Assembly: GCF_016924835.1 (NCBI RefSeq) | Contig: NZ_CP070480.1 | Location: forward strand, 1 to 64,000 | Source of the DNA: Rothia sp. ZJ932 | GTDB taxonomy: Bacteria > Actinomycetota > Actinomycetes > Actinomycetales > Micrococcaceae | Length of the DNA stretch: 64,000 bases | Direction: 5' to 3' | In this document: positions 1 through 11,454 of the stretch, one piece after another | Numbering within the stretch: position 1 is the stretch's first letter | How the letters are laid out: the number at the start of each line of letters is the position of its first letter | Notes under the pieces: generated by a model | Told to the model about the DNA's origin: nothing | What the model saw: only the letters and a program-made list of their open reading frames with translations | Database searches by the model: none | Position numbers and translations under genes: made by a program

Positions 1-59
1 TTTCTTGGTTTTAACACCGAGTAAATTGGGCACAGTCCTGTACACATACGACTGGACAA

Positions 60-372
60 CTCTAGAAGATTTTTGGTAGTGGGGTCAAGTTTAGGGAGTA
101 CTCGTTTTAATCACAGGCTGTATACACAGAGTCATCAACAGGTGTGGATATTTGTAATTTCACGTATGCTGGAAGGAAGTTATCCACAGGCAAGCTATCA
201 ACATCCACAAATGACAAGTTTTCGCGGATTTTTGCAGGCTTTGCTCACGGTATCCCCACGACTTACCCCAGGTAAATCACAAGTTTTCCACCCTGTGTAT
301 AGTTGTGTGGATATTCGGTGCGCTGCTTGTGGACTAGCCTCAAAAAGTTTTTCGAAGAATTAAAGGTGAGCC
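60..372. other. oriC: oriC, left part: DnaA-box region upstream of dnaA
   Basis: Gene-free region before dnaA. A perfect DnaA box TTATCCACA lies at 180-188. One-mismatch boxes are TGTGGATAT at 143-151 and 306-314 (reverse orientation) and ACATCCACA at 201-209; weaker TCCACC and TGTGGAC cores sit around 288 and 329. The word TTTGTAATTTCA at 151-162 follows the box at 143 and recurs near 24.68 kb. Known biology: DnaA binds such clusters on both sides of dnaA in actinobacteria. The open frame at 73-363 is not a credible gene. Confidence 0.88.
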
Positions 373-2043
373 ATGGTTGAGAACCTCGATGACGATCTGA
401 AGCAGCGTTGGGCGCATGCGACCAGTTTGTTGCGTTCACACTCAGGAATCAGTCAGCGGTGGAAGGCGTTCGTGGGTTTAGCGCAACCCCAGGCACACAT
501 GGGCAACGTGTTGCTAATTGCTGTTCCTAACGAACTCACCCGCGATGTTTTTCAGAACCACATTAAAGCTGAGTTCAAGGACGCCTTAGATACAGCCTTT
601 GGGGCAGGTACCTCCGAGGCTTTTGTGATCGATACCGGTCTTTCAACGGAGCCAATTACCCCCGCTCTCACCGCTGATACCGCAGCAACAGTGCCTACCC
701 AGCAGGAACAGCCCCTCGAACCGGTGGCAGAGGTACAGCCCGAGCCTGCGATCCGCTCCAATGCTCAGGCGAAGCGAACCCTGCCCTCGCTCAAAGATTT
801 AGAGGCAGAACAGGGTATGTCTTCGCCTAATTTTGCGGCGCAAACCCCGCATGTTGATTCTTCTGCCCTGGATGTTCCTTCATCAGATACACCGCAATCA
901 GATGCCCCCCAGCACGAAGAGGCACCTCTCGCAGAACCCGCACCTGAACCAGCCGCGTCCGCACCGTCGGCAACCGGTGCGTCCACAGCCCAGTGGGAAT
1001 CTTCAGCGCGTCTGAACCCCAAGTACACCTTCGATACTTTTGTCATCGGTCAGTCCAACCGTTTTGCTCACGCAGCAGCTTTCGCGGTATCAGAAACTCC
1101 CGCCATGGCATATAACCCACTCTTCATATACGGCGACTCGGGTCTGGGTAAAACCCACCTGTTGCACGCTATCGGTCACTACGCCAAGCACCTCTACCCC
1201 AGTCTGCGCGTACGCTACGTAAACTCTGAAGAATTTACCAACGATTTCATTAACTCCATTCGTGATGATGAGGGGTCATCTTTCAAGCAGATTTACCGCA
1301 ACGTAGATATGCTCTTGATTGACGATATTCAGTTTCTCGCGGGCAAAGAGCACACGCAGGAAGAGTTCTTTCACACTTTCAATGCCCTGCACAACCACCA
1401 GAAGCAGGTGGTGATCACCTCGGATATGCCGCCGAAGCAGCTCACCGGTTTTGCTGAGCGCATGCGCTCGCGCTTTGAGTGGGGTTTGATTACCGATGTG
1501 CAGCCGCCAGAGCTTGAAACCCGCATTGCGATTTTGCGTAAGAAAGCTCAGAACGAGAATCTGAATGTTCCCGATGACGTGATGGAGTACATCGCCTCGA
1601 ATATTTCCACCAATATTCGTGAGCTGGAGGGTGCGCTGATTCGCGTCACTGCCTTTGCATCGCTTAATAAGCAGGGTGTTGATCGGGCGCTGGCTGAGCT
1701 GGTGCTCAAGGATTTGATTACGGACGATGGTGCTTCTGAGATTACGGCATCGCAAGTTCTCACGGCTACAGCTACGTATTTTGATGTCACTCTCGATGAT
1801 TTGAAGTCGAAGTCGCGTACTCGCACGCTGACGACGGCTCGGCAGATTGCTATGTATCTTTTGCGTGAGCTCACCGATATGTCATTGCCGCGTATTGGGC
1901 AAGAGCTGGGCGGACGCGATCACACCACCGTGATGCATGCAGATCGTAAGATTCGCACTCTGATGGCGGAGCGACGCACGATTTTTAATCAGGTGACCGA
2001 TCTGACGAACCGCATTAAGCAGGAGCAGCGGACCCAGAAGTAG
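373..2043 (+). CDS. dnaA: Chromosomal replication initiator protein DnaA
   Basis: AAA+ ATPase that binds DnaA boxes in oriC, melts the origin and helps load the replicative helicase. The 556-residue protein shows the four-domain plan: an N-terminal helicase-interaction domain (about 1-90), a long acidic, Pro/Ala-rich linker (about 95-215) typical of actinobacteria, the AAA+ core with Walker [10 protein letters not shown] and Walker B LLIDDIQF, and the C-terminal DNA-binding domain with the [11 protein letters not shown] signature. ATG at 373 follows the Shine-Dalgarno-like AAAGGTGAG. DnaA boxes on both sides suggest autoregulation, which is typical of the family. Confidence 0.98.
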   Translation: MVENLDDDLKQRWAHATSLLRSHSGISQRWKAFVGLAQPQAHMGNVLLIAVPNELTRDVFQNHIKAEFKDALDTAFGAGTSEAFVIDTGLSTEPITPALTADTAATVPTQQEQPLEPVAEVQPEPAIRSNAQAKRTLPSLKDLEAEQGMSSPNFAAQTPHVDSSALDVPSSDTPQSDAPQHEEAPLAEPAPEPAASAPSATGASTAQWESSARLNPKYTFDTFVIGQSNRFAHAAAFAVSETPAMAYNPLFIYGDSGLGKTHLLHAIGHYAKHLYPSLRVRYVNSEEFTNDFINSIRDDEGSSFKQIYRNVDMLLIDDIQFLAGKEHTQEEFFHTFNALHNHQKQVVITSDMPPKQLTGFAERMRSRFEWGLITDVQPPELETRIAILRKKAQNENLNVPDDVMEYIASNISTNIRELEGALIRVTAFASLNKQGVDRALAELVLKDLITDDGASEITASQVLTATATYFDVTLDDLKSKSRTRTLTTARQIAMYLLRELTDMSLPRIGQELGGRDHTTVMHADRKIRTLMAERRTIFNQVTDLTNRIKQEQRTQK

Positions 2044-2514
2044 TGATGTGGCCCCTGTGGATAAGGTGTGCGTCCACAGGTCTTTAATGTGGACTACTCT
2101 TGAATATTTATTCAAAGAGTGTGGATGGCTCCCTATGTATAAATATCCATTCACAATGCATGCACAGTGATACTAAGTTTTCTCCACACACCATCAACAG
2201 GCATTTTCCGCGGATTCGCGGGCTCAGCTGGGATTTTCCACAGAATCCACAGGGGTTATTAACACTACGATTCCTTAAAGAAAAGGCCAAATAACAAATT
2301 CTGTGCTGCGCTACCTGGTTCATCGGGGGTGTAGGGATTGGATTTTTCGTAATTACATGATTCGGCTGTGACTGCTAGGGGTCGAGATAGAAATTTAGGT
2401 AATTACAAACTTTTCTGACCCCCTTAATCGGGTAGACTGAAACATCGAGCTTGCTGCTCTTGAAATAGATTCGTTGTTGTAGCCGGAAAGTTCACCGTGT
2501 AAGGGGTATTTGGC
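2044..2514. other. oriC: oriC, right part: dnaA-dnaN intergenic region
   Basis: A 471 bp non-coding stretch. A perfect DnaA box in reverse orientation, TGTGGATAA, lies at 2056-2064. Related sites are TGTGGATGG at 2120-2128 and TCCACA cores near 2180, 2236 and 2245. An AT-rich run around 2255-2300 may be the unwinding element (inference). Two copies of GTAATTACA at 2349-2357 and 2399-2407 are exactly 50 bp apart in the region that must carry the dnaN promoter; the same 9-mer occurs at 24482-24490. The dnaN ribosome-binding site AAGGGG is at about 2501. Confidence 0.85.
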
Positions 2515-3645
2515 GTGAAGTTTGTTGTTGATCGCAGTGTATTGGCAGATGCTGTTAGCTGGACTGCCCGCTCCCTCTCCCCTCGTCCCCCAGTGCCTGT
2601 ACTTTCGGGTCTGCTCATTAAGGCTGAAGACGGAGCAGTTTCTATTGCTAGCTTCGACTACGAGACCAGCGCCAAGCTCACCATCGAGGCTGAGGTTGAA
2701 ACCGAAGGCACCACGCTGGTGTCGGGTCGTCTACTGGCTGATATTTCTCGTTCACTGCCTTCTTCAAGTACCGATGTAACCTTCGAGGTCGTAGACTCTA
2801 AAGTTCACCTGACCTGCGGAAACTCACGCTTTAATTTGGCTGCTATGCCCGTTGCCGATTACCCGGAGCTTCCCGCTCTTCCCAATATCTCGGGCACCAT
2901 CGATGGTCACACCTTCGCACGCGCTGTCGCGCAGGTGGGCGTTGCCGCATCCAAAGATGACACCCTGCCCATTCTCACCGGCATCCGCATGGAAATTGAG
3001 GGCGACACCATCACCCTGCTTGCAACCGACCGTTATCGTCTGGCAATGCGTGAGCTGACCTGGTCACCGGAATCCAGCGACATTTCAACGGCTGTGCTTG
3101 TCAAGGCAAAAACCATGAGCGAAGTCGCCAAAACATTGGGTGCAGCCGGTGATCTGAACCTGGCACTCTCTGGTTCTCAAGAACTTATCGGCTTTGAATC
3201 AGGCTCACGCCGCACCACCAGCTTGCTGGTTGGCGGTGAATACCCCAAGATTCGCGCCCTGTTCCCTGAGAACACCCCCATTCACGCGGTAGTACGCACC
3301 CAGGATCTTCTCGAAGCCGTTCGTCGAGTCTCATTGGTTGCTGAACGCAACACCCCCGTTCGACTTGCCTTCACTGACAGTCAGCTAACCTTAGATGCAG
3401 GCACAGGCGAGGACGCGCAGGCTACCGAGCAGATTCATGCGCAGCTCACCGGTGAAGACATCACCGTGGCCTTCAATCCCTCCTACCTGTCAGAGGGTCT
3501 CAACGCTTTCGGCTCAGAGTTCGTACGTTTCTCCTTCACTACTCCCCCCAAGCCCGCTGTGCTCTCAGCACAGGAGGATCCGCTGGGTGAAGATTCTAAG
3601 GAATACCGTTACCTGCTCATGCCGGTACGCTTACCCAACCAGTAA
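2515..3645 (+). CDS. dnaN: DNA polymerase III sliding clamp (beta subunit)
   Basis: Ring-forming processivity factor that tethers DNA polymerase III and repair enzymes to DNA. The 376-residue length and three repeated clamp domains of about 120 residues match the family. The middle domain is visible in the DDTLPILTGIRME and ATDRYRLA stretches, and the C-terminus ends in the characteristic YLLMPVRLPNQ. The GTG start at 2515 is set by the upstream AAGGGG. It lies in the conserved dnaA-dnaN-recF order, with about 100 bp before recF. Confidence 0.98.
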   Translation: MKFVVDRSVLADAVSWTARSLSPRPPVPVLSGLLIKAEDGAVSIASFDYETSAKLTIEAEVETEGTTLVSGRLLADISRSLPSSSTDVTFEVVDSKVHLTCGNSRFNLAAMPVADYPELPALPNISGTIDGHTFARAVAQVGVAASKDDTLPILTGIRMEIEGDTITLLATDRYRLAMRELTWSPESSDISTAVLVKAKTMSEVAKTLGAAGDLNLALSGSQELIGFESGSRRTTSLLVGGEYPKIRALFPENTPIHAVVRTQDLLEAVRRVSLVAERNTPVRLAFTDSQLTLDAGTGEDAQATEQIHAQLTGEDITVAFNPSYLSEGLNAFGSEFVRFSFTTPPKPAVLSAQEDPLGEDSKEYRYLLMPVRLPNQ

Positions 3646-3748
3646 CCGCAACTTCGCTGTGATTGCCCACTTGCTTAGGCGAAATACCCCGGTAGTCTCC
3701 CACTGGGTATAAAGCGCAGCAACATCTTTGAAAGAGAGGGTACGTGCT

Positions 3749-5008
3749 ATGTACATCGACCATATTTCGTTGATGAACTTTCGCACGTACCCTTTGCTGA
3801 ACCTCGCCCTCACCCCCGGTGTTACCGTTTTTTTGGGTTCTAACGGGGTGGGCAAAACTAACATTTTAGAAGCGGTCGATTACACCGCCCAGCTTTCATC
3901 ACACCGCGTGAGTAATGATTCCCCGTTGGTGAGGGTGGGCGCGGATCGCGCCTATATTCGCACCAGGGTGGTGCGCGGCGGGCAACAGACCATCATGGAA
4001 TTCGAACTGGCACCGGGCAAAAGCAACCGTGTACGCATCAACCGGGCAGCTCCCGTCCGCGCTCGCGAAGCACTGGGCATTAACCACACGATTTTGTTTT
4101 CTCCTGAGGATCTGCAGCTAATCAAGGGGGAACCTGTCTACCGTCGTCGTTTCATTGATGATTTAGCGGTAGCCTTGCGACCTGCTGTCAATATATACCG
4201 CAGTGAGTATGAAAAGGTGTTGCGTCAGCGCAACTCCCTTTTGAAATCCATGCGCTCCCGCAGGGCTGATGTAACAGACCTCAATACATTACGTATTTGG
4301 AATGAACAGCTGGCGGACGCCGGTGCCCACTTGGTACAGGCGCGTCTGCGCGTCCTGGCTCTGCTATTGCCTCAGTTGCAGCGCGCTTATCGCGAGATGA
4401 CCGACGGTGCTAAGACTGTGGAATTCACCTACGAATCGGTCGCCCTGCCCCCTGTGACCGCCACTGTCATAGATAGGGCAGCGCTCATGAGCGTAGAAGA
4501 TCTCAAGCGCGCACTGCTGCAATCGCTGGGCGAAAAGCAGAAGGAAGAACTAGAACGCGGAGTGAGCCTTGTCGGGCCCCACCGTGATGAACTGATTTTA
4601 GAACTCGGTGGTATTCCGGCTCGTGGCTTCGCTTCCCACGGTGAAACCTGGTCTTATGCTCTGGCGCTGCGCCTTGCCTCTTGGTACGTGCATGTGAGTG
4701 ACAACTCCTCCCCCGGTGCCTCCCCTATTCTCTTGCTCGATGATGTTTTTGCTGAACTCGATACCGCCCGCCGAACCCGCCTGGGTGAAATTGTTGCCGG
4801 TGCCGAGCAGGTACTGATTACCTGCGCCGTTGACACCGATATACCCGCTGCTCTGCGTGAAAATATGAGCTTGGTGCAGGTGGTTACCGGTGAGGCGCAG
4901 AAGGTGGACGCGCTCACTCCCTCCCCGCGGGCTGAGGCGCAACCTGCGCGTCCTGAGAACCAACACCGCGAACCGACAGATGAACACGAGGCTTCGGAGC
5001 GCCCATGA
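3749..5008 (+). CDS. recF: DNA replication and repair protein RecF
   Basis: SMC-like ATPase that with RecO and RecR loads RecA at single-strand gaps. The start at ATG 3749 gives MYIDHISLMNFR, the usual RecF N-terminus, with GAGAGG nine bases upstream; an in-frame start at 3728 would add seven unlikely residues. Walker A is GSNGVGKTN near residue 32, and Walker B is LLLDDVFAELD in the C-terminal third. About 40 polar residues extend beyond the conserved domain. The stop overlaps the next gene (ATGA), so the two are probably translationally coupled. Confidence 0.96.
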   Translation: MYIDHISLMNFRTYPLLNLALTPGVTVFLGSNGVGKTNILEAVDYTAQLSSHRVSNDSPLVRVGADRAYIRTRVVRGGQQTIMEFELAPGKSNRVRINRAAPVRAREALGINHTILFSPEDLQLIKGEPVYRRRFIDDLAVALRPAVNIYRSEYEKVLRQRNSLLKSMRSRRADVTDLNTLRIWNEQLADAGAHLVQARLRVLALLLPQLQRAYREMTDGAKTVEFTYESVALPPVTATVIDRAALMSVEDLKRALLQSLGEKQKEELERGVSLVGPHRDELILELGGIPARGFASHGETWSYALALRLASWYVHVSDNSSPGASPILLLDDVFAELDTARRTRLGEIVAGAEQVLITCAVDTDIPAALRENMSLVQVVTGEAQKVDALTPSPRAEAQPARPENQHREPTDEHEASERP

Positions 5009-5607
5009 GCCAGCCGGTAGACCCGCATCGCTATGAAGATGAGGTCGATGCGCCCCATGCTTTGCTCAACAGATTGCGTATCAGCGCGACAGCTCGCGGA
5101 GAAGGACGTCTGAATAAGGCGGCGTCAAAGAAGCTGATCCGGGATTTTGGTGCGGCGATGAGTGCCACTCCGGGGTCTAAGCGCAAGCGATCTTTTTATG
5201 CCCATGATCCCCGCCTACTGGGGGGTTACTCGGGGCCCAGCAAGAGTGCTCGTGACCCCAAACCGCTCACCGAACTCATGGAAACCATGATCGCTTCGCG
5301 CGGGTGGAAGGAGCCTGTTGCAGTCTCTAGCGTTCTGGCACGCTGGGAACAGCTGGTGGGTGCCCACCTTGCCTCCTATGCGCGTCCTGTGAGCTTTAAT
5401 GACTCCACGGTGGTGATTGAGTGTCAAACGACACCGCAGGCAGTGAACTTGCGCATGATGACTCATGAAATCCTCAAAGTGTTTGAGCGTGAGCTGGGGG
5501 CGGGGGTGGTGCAGAAAATCCAGGTATTTGGGCCTGAAACCCCCTCATGGAAGCGTGGACGCCGCGTTGCACCGGGTATGCGTGGGCCGCGAGATACCTA
5601 CGGGTAG
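5005..5607 (+). CDS. DciA-type DUF721 protein (predicted replicative helicase operator)
   Basis: A 200-residue protein in the position where actinobacteria encode a DUF721 protein between recF and gyrB. DUF721 defines the DciA family, which interacts with the replicative helicase in bacteria lacking DnaC or DnaI. The N-terminal half is basic and looks disordered; the DUF721 domain lies at about 90-180 (LMETMIASRGWKEPVAVSSV, then VIECQTTPQAVNLR). ATG overlaps the recF stop. Helicase loading is inferred from the family. Confidence 0.85.
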   Translation: MSQPVDPHRYEDEVDAPHALLNRLRISATARGEGRLNKAASKKLIRDFGAAMSATPGSKRKRSFYAHDPRLLGGYSGPSKSARDPKPLTELMETMIASRGWKEPVAVSSVLARWEQLVGAHLASYARPVSFNDSTVVIECQTTPQAVNLRMMTHEILKVFERELGAGVVQKIQVFGPETPSWKRGRRVAPGMRGPRDTYG

Positions 5608-6006
5608 ATGGCGTACGTGCCTGTATAGAGCGCGCTCGCGGTGCTCTGTGCATGGGACGGCAGAACCCTCGCGAGAGCCTCCGTGAGCCACCGCGAACAT
5701 CCAAAGAAGAAAAAACAGCCGCCAGATGTGTTGAGGACTCAAAAGGTCTTGACCTACAGCTACGGGGGGTCAAGCCCTAAAAACCGCATTTACGGGCTTT
5801 TAAGCGGGACTTACCCCTTTCAATCCGGTAGAGTAAGAGGTAATCGTGCGCTCTGCGCGCCCTTCTCTTTCGAAGCTGAAAACGATCACGTTTAAGCGAC
5901 TGCTCGGTACCTGAAATAACTGCTGGCAGTTGGCAGTTTTCAAGCAGTGTAGAAGTGGCTGTGAGTTTGGGGCGCCTTTCTAAGCACAAGGAGCCTGAGA
6001 AAAACA
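5608..6006. promoter_or_regulatory. Region upstream of gyrB
   Basis: A 399 bp stretch without a convincing gene. It must contain the gyrB promoter and leader. An AGGAG sequence at about 5989 is the only plausible gyrB ribosome-binding site, but it sits about 13 bases from the GTG start, which is long. GGGCTT near 5790 and AT-rich hexamers near 5830 could be promoter elements, but I cannot assign them firmly. The short open frames here overlap on both strands and have no family resemblance. Confidence 0.4.
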
Positions 6007-8037
6007 GTGGCAACTGAAGAAACACCGCGCGAATACGGCGCGAGTGACATTACCGTTCTTGAAGGTCTCGAAGCCGTTCGCAAGCGTCCGGGTATGTACA
6101 TCGGCTCAACTACAGAGCGCGGTCTGCATCACCTGGTCTACGAAGTGGTCGATAACTCCGTTGATGAGGCGCTGGCAGGGTATGCCGATCGCATTGATGT
6201 CACCATTCAAAAAGACGGTGCGGTGCGCGTTAAAGACAACGGTCGCGGTATTCCTGTAGACGAACACCCTACCGAGCATAAGCCCACCGTTGAGGTCGTC
6301 ATGACTATTCTGCACGCCGGCGGTAAGTTTGGCGGCGGCGGTTACGCTGTCTCCGGTGGTCTGCACGGTGTTGGTATTTCTGTGGTGAACGCGCTCTCAA
6401 CGCGCGTGCTGACCGAGGTTCGCCGTCAGGGGTACTCCTGGAATATCTCCTTCAAAGACGGCGGTCACACTGACCAGCAGCTCATCCGCGGTGAGCCTAC
6501 CGATGAAACCGGTACCACTCAGACTTTCTACCCCGATGCCTCAATTTTTGAGACCGTAGATTTCGATTTTGAAACCCTGCGTGCGCGTTTTCAACAGATG
6601 GCGTTCCTCAACAAGGGTCTTACCATTGCTCTTACTGATGAGCGTGAGCAGTTTGAAAAGGACGAGGTTGCTGGCGATGACGAAGCCGCTAAAGAAATTC
6701 CCCTGAACCAGGTGGGCGCAAGCGACGATGGGTACAAGACCGTTACCTACCTCTACGAAAACGGTTTGTTGGACTACGTGAAGTTCTTGAATGAGTCCAA
6801 GAATCTGACCGTGGTGAATGAAGAGGTTATCGACTTTGAGGGTGAAGATACCGAGCGTGTGATGACCCTTGAGGTCGCGATGCAGTGGACTTCTTCTTAT
6901 AAAGAGTCGGTACACACTTACGCCAACACCATTAACACTCACGAGGGCGGTACCCATGAAGAGGGCTTCCGTACCGCACTGACCACCCTGATTAACCGTT
7001 ACGCCCGCGAGAACAAGCTACTGCGTGAAAAGGACGATAACCTCACCGGTGAGGACGTTCGCGAGGGTCTGACCGCGGTTGTCTCGGTCAAGATTTCAGA
7101 ACCTCAGTTTGAGGGTCAGACTAAGACCAAGCTGGGTAACTCTGAAGCGAAATCCTTTGTGCAGCGCGCCATGATGGATCACTTGGGTGACTGGTTTGAG
7201 CGTAACCCCAGCACTGCTAAAGAGATTATCCGCCGTGCTATTACCGCGTCCCAGGCTCGTATTGCTGCGCGTAAGGCACGCGAGACCACCCGCCGCAAGG
7301 GTCTGCTCGAATCAGGCTTTATGCCCGGTAAGCTCAAGGACTGCTCATCGAAAGAACCCAGCATCTCTGAAATCTTTATGGTGGAGGGTGACTCCGCGGG
7401 CGGTTCAGCGGTGCAGGGTCGAGACCCTGTAACCCAGGCGATTTTGCCCCTGCGCGGTAAGATCCTCAACGTTGAGCGCGCTCGCATTGACCGCGCCCTC
7501 TCCAACTCCGAAATTCAGTCGATGATTACCGCTTTCGGTACCGGCATTGGTGATGAGTTCGATATCGAAAAGGCGCGCTATCACAAGGTAATTTTGATGG
7601 CTGATGCTGACGTCGACGGTCAGCACATCACCACCTTGCTGCTGACCCTGCTCTTTAGGTTCATGCGTCCGCTTATTGAAGCTGGCTACGTGTACCTGGC
7701 ACAGCCTCCGCTCTACCGTCTTAAGTGGTCGAACGCGCCACATGATTACGTGTATACGGACGCGCAGCGCGATGAGGCTTTGCGCGCCGGTCAGGCAAAG
7801 GGCTGGCGCCTGCCCAAGGATAACGGCATTCAGCGTTACAAGGGTCTGGGCGAGATGGACTACTCGGAGCTGTGGGAAACCACTATGGATCCCGAGAAGC
7901 GCACCCTGCTGCAGGTGACCATGACCGATGCTGCTGCCGCTGATCAGATTTTCTCTGTGCTGATGGGTGAAGACGTGGAGGCGCGTCGTGAGTTTATTCA
8001 GCAGAACGCTAAGGACATTCGATTCCTTGATATCTAA
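6007..8037 (+). CDS. gyrB: DNA gyrase subunit B
   Basis: ATPase subunit of DNA gyrase, which introduces negative supercoils with GyrA. The 676-residue protein shows the GHKL ATPase ([18 protein letters not shown], then GGLHGVG), the transducer domain, and the TOPRIM metal-binding domain with EGDSAGGSA and DADVDGQH, ending in the usual [11 protein letters not shown]. The GTG start gives an N-terminus of normal length. gyrA follows after 80 bp, so the two are probably co-transcribed. Confidence 0.98.
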   Translation: MATEETPREYGASDITVLEGLEAVRKRPGMYIGSTTERGLHHLVYEVVDNSVDEALAGYADRIDVTIQKDGAVRVKDNGRGIPVDEHPTEHKPTVEVVMTILHAGGKFGGGGYAVSGGLHGVGISVVNALSTRVLTEVRRQGYSWNISFKDGGHTDQQLIRGEPTDETGTTQTFYPDASIFETVDFDFETLRARFQQMAFLNKGLTIALTDEREQFEKDEVAGDDEAAKEIPLNQVGASDDGYKTVTYLYENGLLDYVKFLNESKNLTVVNEEVIDFEGEDTERVMTLEVAMQWTSSYKESVHTYANTINTHEGGTHEEGFRTALTTLINRYARENKLLREKDDNLTGEDVREGLTAVVSVKISEPQFEGQTKTKLGNSEAKSFVQRAMMDHLGDWFERNPSTAKEIIRRAITASQARIAARKARETTRRKGLLESGFMPGKLKDCSSKEPSISEIFMVEGDSAGGSAVQGRDPVTQAILPLRGKILNVERARIDRALSNSEIQSMITAFGTGIGDEFDIEKARYHKVILMADADVDGQHITTLLLTLLFRFMRPLIEAGYVYLAQPPLYRLKWSNAPHDYVYTDAQRDEALRAGQAKGWRLPKDNGIQRYKGLGEMDYSELWETTMDPEKRTLLQVTMTDAAAADQIFSVLMGEDVEARREFIQQNAKDIRFLDI

Positions 8038-8117
8038 GGGTTTTTCGTGTGAAAAACCGGCTATATAGCTGATGAAGAATATTAGGTATTGAAGAAGAGA
8101 GACGTAAGGAATTGAAC

Positions 8118-10778
8118 ATGAGCGACGAAACTATTAACAGCTCAGAACCCTTTGAGGGCGTTGTCGTCAATGAAGAAGGCGCTATTGTTGCCGGACGTGT
8201 GGAGCAGGTCGACCTGCAGGGCGAGATACAGCGTTCTTACTTGGACTACGCCATGGCGGTTATTGTTGGGCGCGCACTGCCCGATGTTCGTGACGGTTTG
8301 AAGCCCGTACACCGCCGCGTTATTTACGCGATGTACGACGGTGGCTACCGTCCGGAGCGTTCTTTCAACAAGTGCGCTCGCGTGGTGGGGGACGTGATGG
8401 GGCAGTACCACCCGCACGGTGACTCGGCTATTTATGACACCCTGGTGCGTCTGATTCAGAGCTGGGTCATGCGTTACCCGCTGGCTTTGGGGCAGGGTAA
8501 CTTCGGTTCACCGGGTAACGATGGGGCTGCGGCTCCCCGTTACACCGAAACTAAGATGGCTCCCATCGCCCTGGAAATGGTGCGCGATATCAACGAGGAC
8601 ACCGTTGATTTTCAGGATAACTACGACGGCAAGTCGCAGGAACCTACCGTTTTGCCTGCCCGTATTCCTAATCTCTTGGTGAATGGTTCATCGGGTATTG
8701 CTGTGGGTATGGCAACCAACATTCCGCCGCACAACTTGCGCGAGGTTGCCGACGGTGTGCAGTGGTTCTTGGAGAACCCCGAGGCTACCAACGAGGAGTT
8801 GCTTGAGGCTCTGATTGCCCGCATTAAGGGCCCGGACTTCCCCACTGGCGCAACTATTTTGGGTCATAAGGGTATTGAGGATGCCTACCGCACCGGTCGT
8901 GGTTCTATCACTATGCGCGCGGTGGTCAATGTTGAGGAAATCAAGGGTCGCACCTGCCTAGTGGTCACTGAACTGCCGTACCAGGCAAACCCCGATAACC
9001 TTGCTATCAAGATTGCTGAGCTTATTAAGGACGGCAAAATCGGCGGTATTGCTGATTTGCGCGATGAGACTTCTGGCCGTACCGGTCAGCGCCTGGTTAT
9101 TGTGCTCAAGCGCGATGCTGTGGCGAAGGTGGTGCTGAACAATCTTTACAAGCACACCTCCTTGCAGGAGAACTTCTCTGCGAACATGCTGGCGATTGTG
9201 GACGGTGTGCCCCGCACACTGTCGCTCGATGCTTTCATCCGTCACTGGGTTAACCACCAGATGGAAGTTATTGTTCGCCGTACTAAGTACCGTTTGAAGC
9301 AGGCTGAAGAAGAGGCGCACATTTTGCGCGGTCTGCTTAAGGCATTAGATGCGCTCGATGAGGTTATTGCCCTGATTCGCCGCTCTCCCACTGCTGATGA
9401 AGCGCGTACCGGTTTGATGCAGCTGCTTGATATTGATGAGTCACAGGCTCAGGCTATTTTGAACATGCAGTTGCGCCGTCTGGCTGCTCTGGAGCGTCAG
9501 AAGATTCAGGATCGCCATGACGAGCTGATGCGCATGATCGACAAATATAACGCCATTATCGCTTCAGAGGATCGTCAACGTCAGATCATTTCTGAAGAGC
9601 TGGGCGATATCGTCAACCGTTACGGTGATGACCGTCGCACCAAGATTCTTATGGGTTATGACGGCGATATGTCGATGGAAGATTTGATTCCTGAAGAGGA
9701 AGTCGTGGTGACGATTACCCGCGGCGGTTACGTCAAGCGAACCCGTAGCGACCAGTACCGTAGCCAGCACCGCGGCGGTAAGGGCATCAAGGGCGCGTCT
9801 TTGCGCGGTGATGACGTGGTCGATCACTTCTTCGTGACTACCACGCACACCTGGATTCTCTTCTTCACTAACTTTGGCCGCGTTTACCGCACCAAGGCAT
9901 ACGAGTTACTGGAGGCAGGACGCGACGCGAAAGGTCAGCATATTGCTAACCTGTTAGCCTTCCAACCCAATGAAGAAATCGCTCAGGTGATGGAACTTTC
10001 CTCCTACGAGGATGCTCCTTACCTGGTGCTTGCCACTAAGAACGGTCTGATTAAAAAGACCAAGCTCTCTGACTACGACACCAACCGTACTGCTGGCGTT
10101 ATCGCTATCAACCTGCGTGATGGTGATGAGTTGGTATCAGCAATGCTTGCCTCAGCTGAGGACGATCTGATGCTGATTTCCCGCAAGGGGCAGTCACTGC
10201 GTTTTACCGCCACCGATGAGGCACTGCGTCCGATGGGTCGAGCCACCTCCGGTGTAACCGGTATGAAGTTCCGCGATGATGATGAATTGCTCAGCGCCAA
10301 TGTCGTTAGCGATGATTCCTTCGTCTTTGTTGTAACCGAGGGCGGCTACGCTAAGCGCACCCAGGTTGACCAGTATCGCGTTCAAGGACGCGGTGGCTTG
10401 GGCATCAAGGTTGCCAAACTCGCCGAAGATCGCGGCGATTTGGTGGGTGGTTTGATTGTTTCTGAGGACGATGAGGTACTGGTTGTCATGCAGGGCGGCA
10501 AGGTTGTTCGCACCGCAGTGTCAGAGGTTCCCGCGAAGGGGCGCGACACTATGGGCGTCATCTTCGCAAAGCCTTCAGTTGGCGATCAGATTGTGGGCGT
10601 GGCACGTAATCACGACCGCCAGCTTGAAGAGGAAGCTGAGGGTGAAGAGGGCGAAAACGGTGCTGAAAAAAACACCGCAGAAAACTCTGAGGTCGCAGAA
10701 AATGAAGTACCGTTAGATAATCAAACAGATGAAAACACCGCTGACGCGGTTGAACCTGCCCAGCACGGAGGTAACTAG
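8118..10778 (+). CDS. gyrA: DNA gyrase subunit A
   Basis: Breakage-reunion subunit of gyrase. The ATG at 8118 has AAGGA eight bases upstream and is preferred to TTG 8112. The quinolone-resistance region reads [15 protein letters not shown], keeping the wild-type Ser and Asp, so no common resistance substitution is visible. The catalytic region AAPRYTE is present. The C-terminal beta-pinwheel carries a GyrA-box-like QHRGGKG, with His where many orthologs have Arg or Lys. The last 50 or so residues are a very acidic low-complexity tail. The stop overlaps the next start. Confidence 0.98.
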   Translation: MSDETINSSEPFEGVVVNEEGAIVAGRVEQVDLQGEIQRSYLDYAMAVIVGRALPDVRDGLKPVHRRVIYAMYDGGYRPERSFNKCARVVGDVMGQYHPHGDSAIYDTLVRLIQSWVMRYPLALGQGNFGSPGNDGAAAPRYTETKMAPIALEMVRDINEDTVDFQDNYDGKSQEPTVLPARIPNLLVNGSSGIAVGMATNIPPHNLREVADGVQWFLENPEATNEELLEALIARIKGPDFPTGATILGHKGIEDAYRTGRGSITMRAVVNVEEIKGRTCLVVTELPYQANPDNLAIKIAELIKDGKIGGIADLRDETSGRTGQRLVIVLKRDAVAKVVLNNLYKHTSLQENFSANMLAIVDGVPRTLSLDAFIRHWVNHQMEVIVRRTKYRLKQAEEEAHILRGLLKALDALDEVIALIRRSPTADEARTGLMQLLDIDESQAQAILNMQLRRLAALERQKIQDRHDELMRMIDKYNAIIASEDRQRQIISEELGDIVNRYGDDRRTKILMGYDGDMSMEDLIPEEEVVVTITRGGYVKRTRSDQYRSQHRGGKGIKGASLRGDDVVDHFFVTTTHTWILFFTNFGRVYRTKAYELLEAGRDAKGQHIANLLAFQPNEEIAQVMELSSYEDAPYLVLATKNGLIKKTKLSDYDTNRTAGVIAINLRDGDELVSAMLASAEDDLMLISRKGQSLRFTATDEALRPMGRATSGVTGMKFRDDDELLSANVVSDDSFVFVVTEGGYAKRTQVDQYRVQGRGGLGIKVAKLAEDRGDLVGGLIVSEDDEVLVVMQGGKVVRTAVSEVPAKGRDTMGVIFAKPSVGDQIVGVARNHDRQLEEEAEGEEGENGAEKNTAENSEVAENEVPLDNQTDENTADAVEPAQHGGN

Positions 10779-11263
10779 TGAGCACCAACGCTTCAGCGCC
10801 TAAGAGCTCAAGCGCGCCGCGTAAGGGTGCTGCCCGACCGCAGCCCCGCCCCACCGCAACTCGAGGAAACAAACCGCTGGTACGCCCTGCCCCCCGGTCG
10901 AAGGTGCGCCGCGCTCGCCTGGTGGTTGCCAAGGTTGATACGTGGTCAGTTGCCAAGCTGATTTTCTTGCTTTCTGTTGCCCTGGGTATTGTGACTGTGG
11001 TTGCCACCGTTATTCTGTGGTTGGTTATGCAGACGACCGGTGCTTTTGATGGTTTGAATGAGCTTATTAGCTTGCTGGGTACTACCGGCAACAATATTCA
11101 GATTGATCAGATTCTTTCGCTGGGGCAGGTTGCTTTGTTTGCAACTATTATTTCGGTGTTCAACGTTGTCTTGCTGACTTTGTTGGGCGTTATTGCTGCC
11201 ATGCTGTACAACGTAGCTGCCAAGCTCGTGGGCGGTATTGGCGTAACCCTCACCGACGACTAA
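10778..11263 (+). CDS. DUF3566 membrane protein
   Basis: A 161-residue actinobacterial membrane protein always found next to gyrA. The first 45 residues are basic and Pro/Ala-rich; two transmembrane segments follow (about 62-87 and 113-140) with the conserved VDTWSVAKLIFLLSVALG region before the first. The GTG start overlaps the gyrA stop by one base, so translation is probably coupled. The function of DUF3566 is not established; the neighbourhood is conserved. Confidence 0.88.
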   Translation: MSTNASAPKSSSAPRKGAARPQPRPTATRGNKPLVRPAPRSKVRRARLVVAKVDTWSVAKLIFLLSVALGIVTVVATVILWLVMQTTGAFDGLNELISLLGTTGNNIQIDQILSLGQVALFATIISVFNVVLLTLLGVIAAMLYNVAAKLVGGIGVTLTDD

Positions 11264-11286
11264 ACGTTACATTGGATTCAAGCTGT

Positions 11287-11334
11287 ACAACCCGCGTCCT
11301 GGGCGTCTGAAAAGGTGTTCCGGGCGCGGGCTGT
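11287..11334. terminator. Stem-loop after the gyrase operon
   Basis: ACA-CCCGCG at 11287-11296 pairs with CGCGGG-TGT near 11325-11334. It lies 25-70 bp after the DUF3566 gene. There is no clear T-run, so termination is only likely. Confidence 0.5.
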
Positions 11335-11454
11335 GTGCTTTACGGGTAGTGCTTACGCAACCCCTGGGGGGCTTGTGATGCATAACACCGCCTTTCGATT
11401 TGGCAAGAGGGTGAAACCTGTGTAGAGTTGTATTTCGTTCCGCTGCGGAATGGA

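Noticed and set aside
73-363. 96-codon forward frame upstream of dnaA
   Set aside because: Lies over the DnaA boxes of oriC, has no ribosome-binding site or family resemblance.
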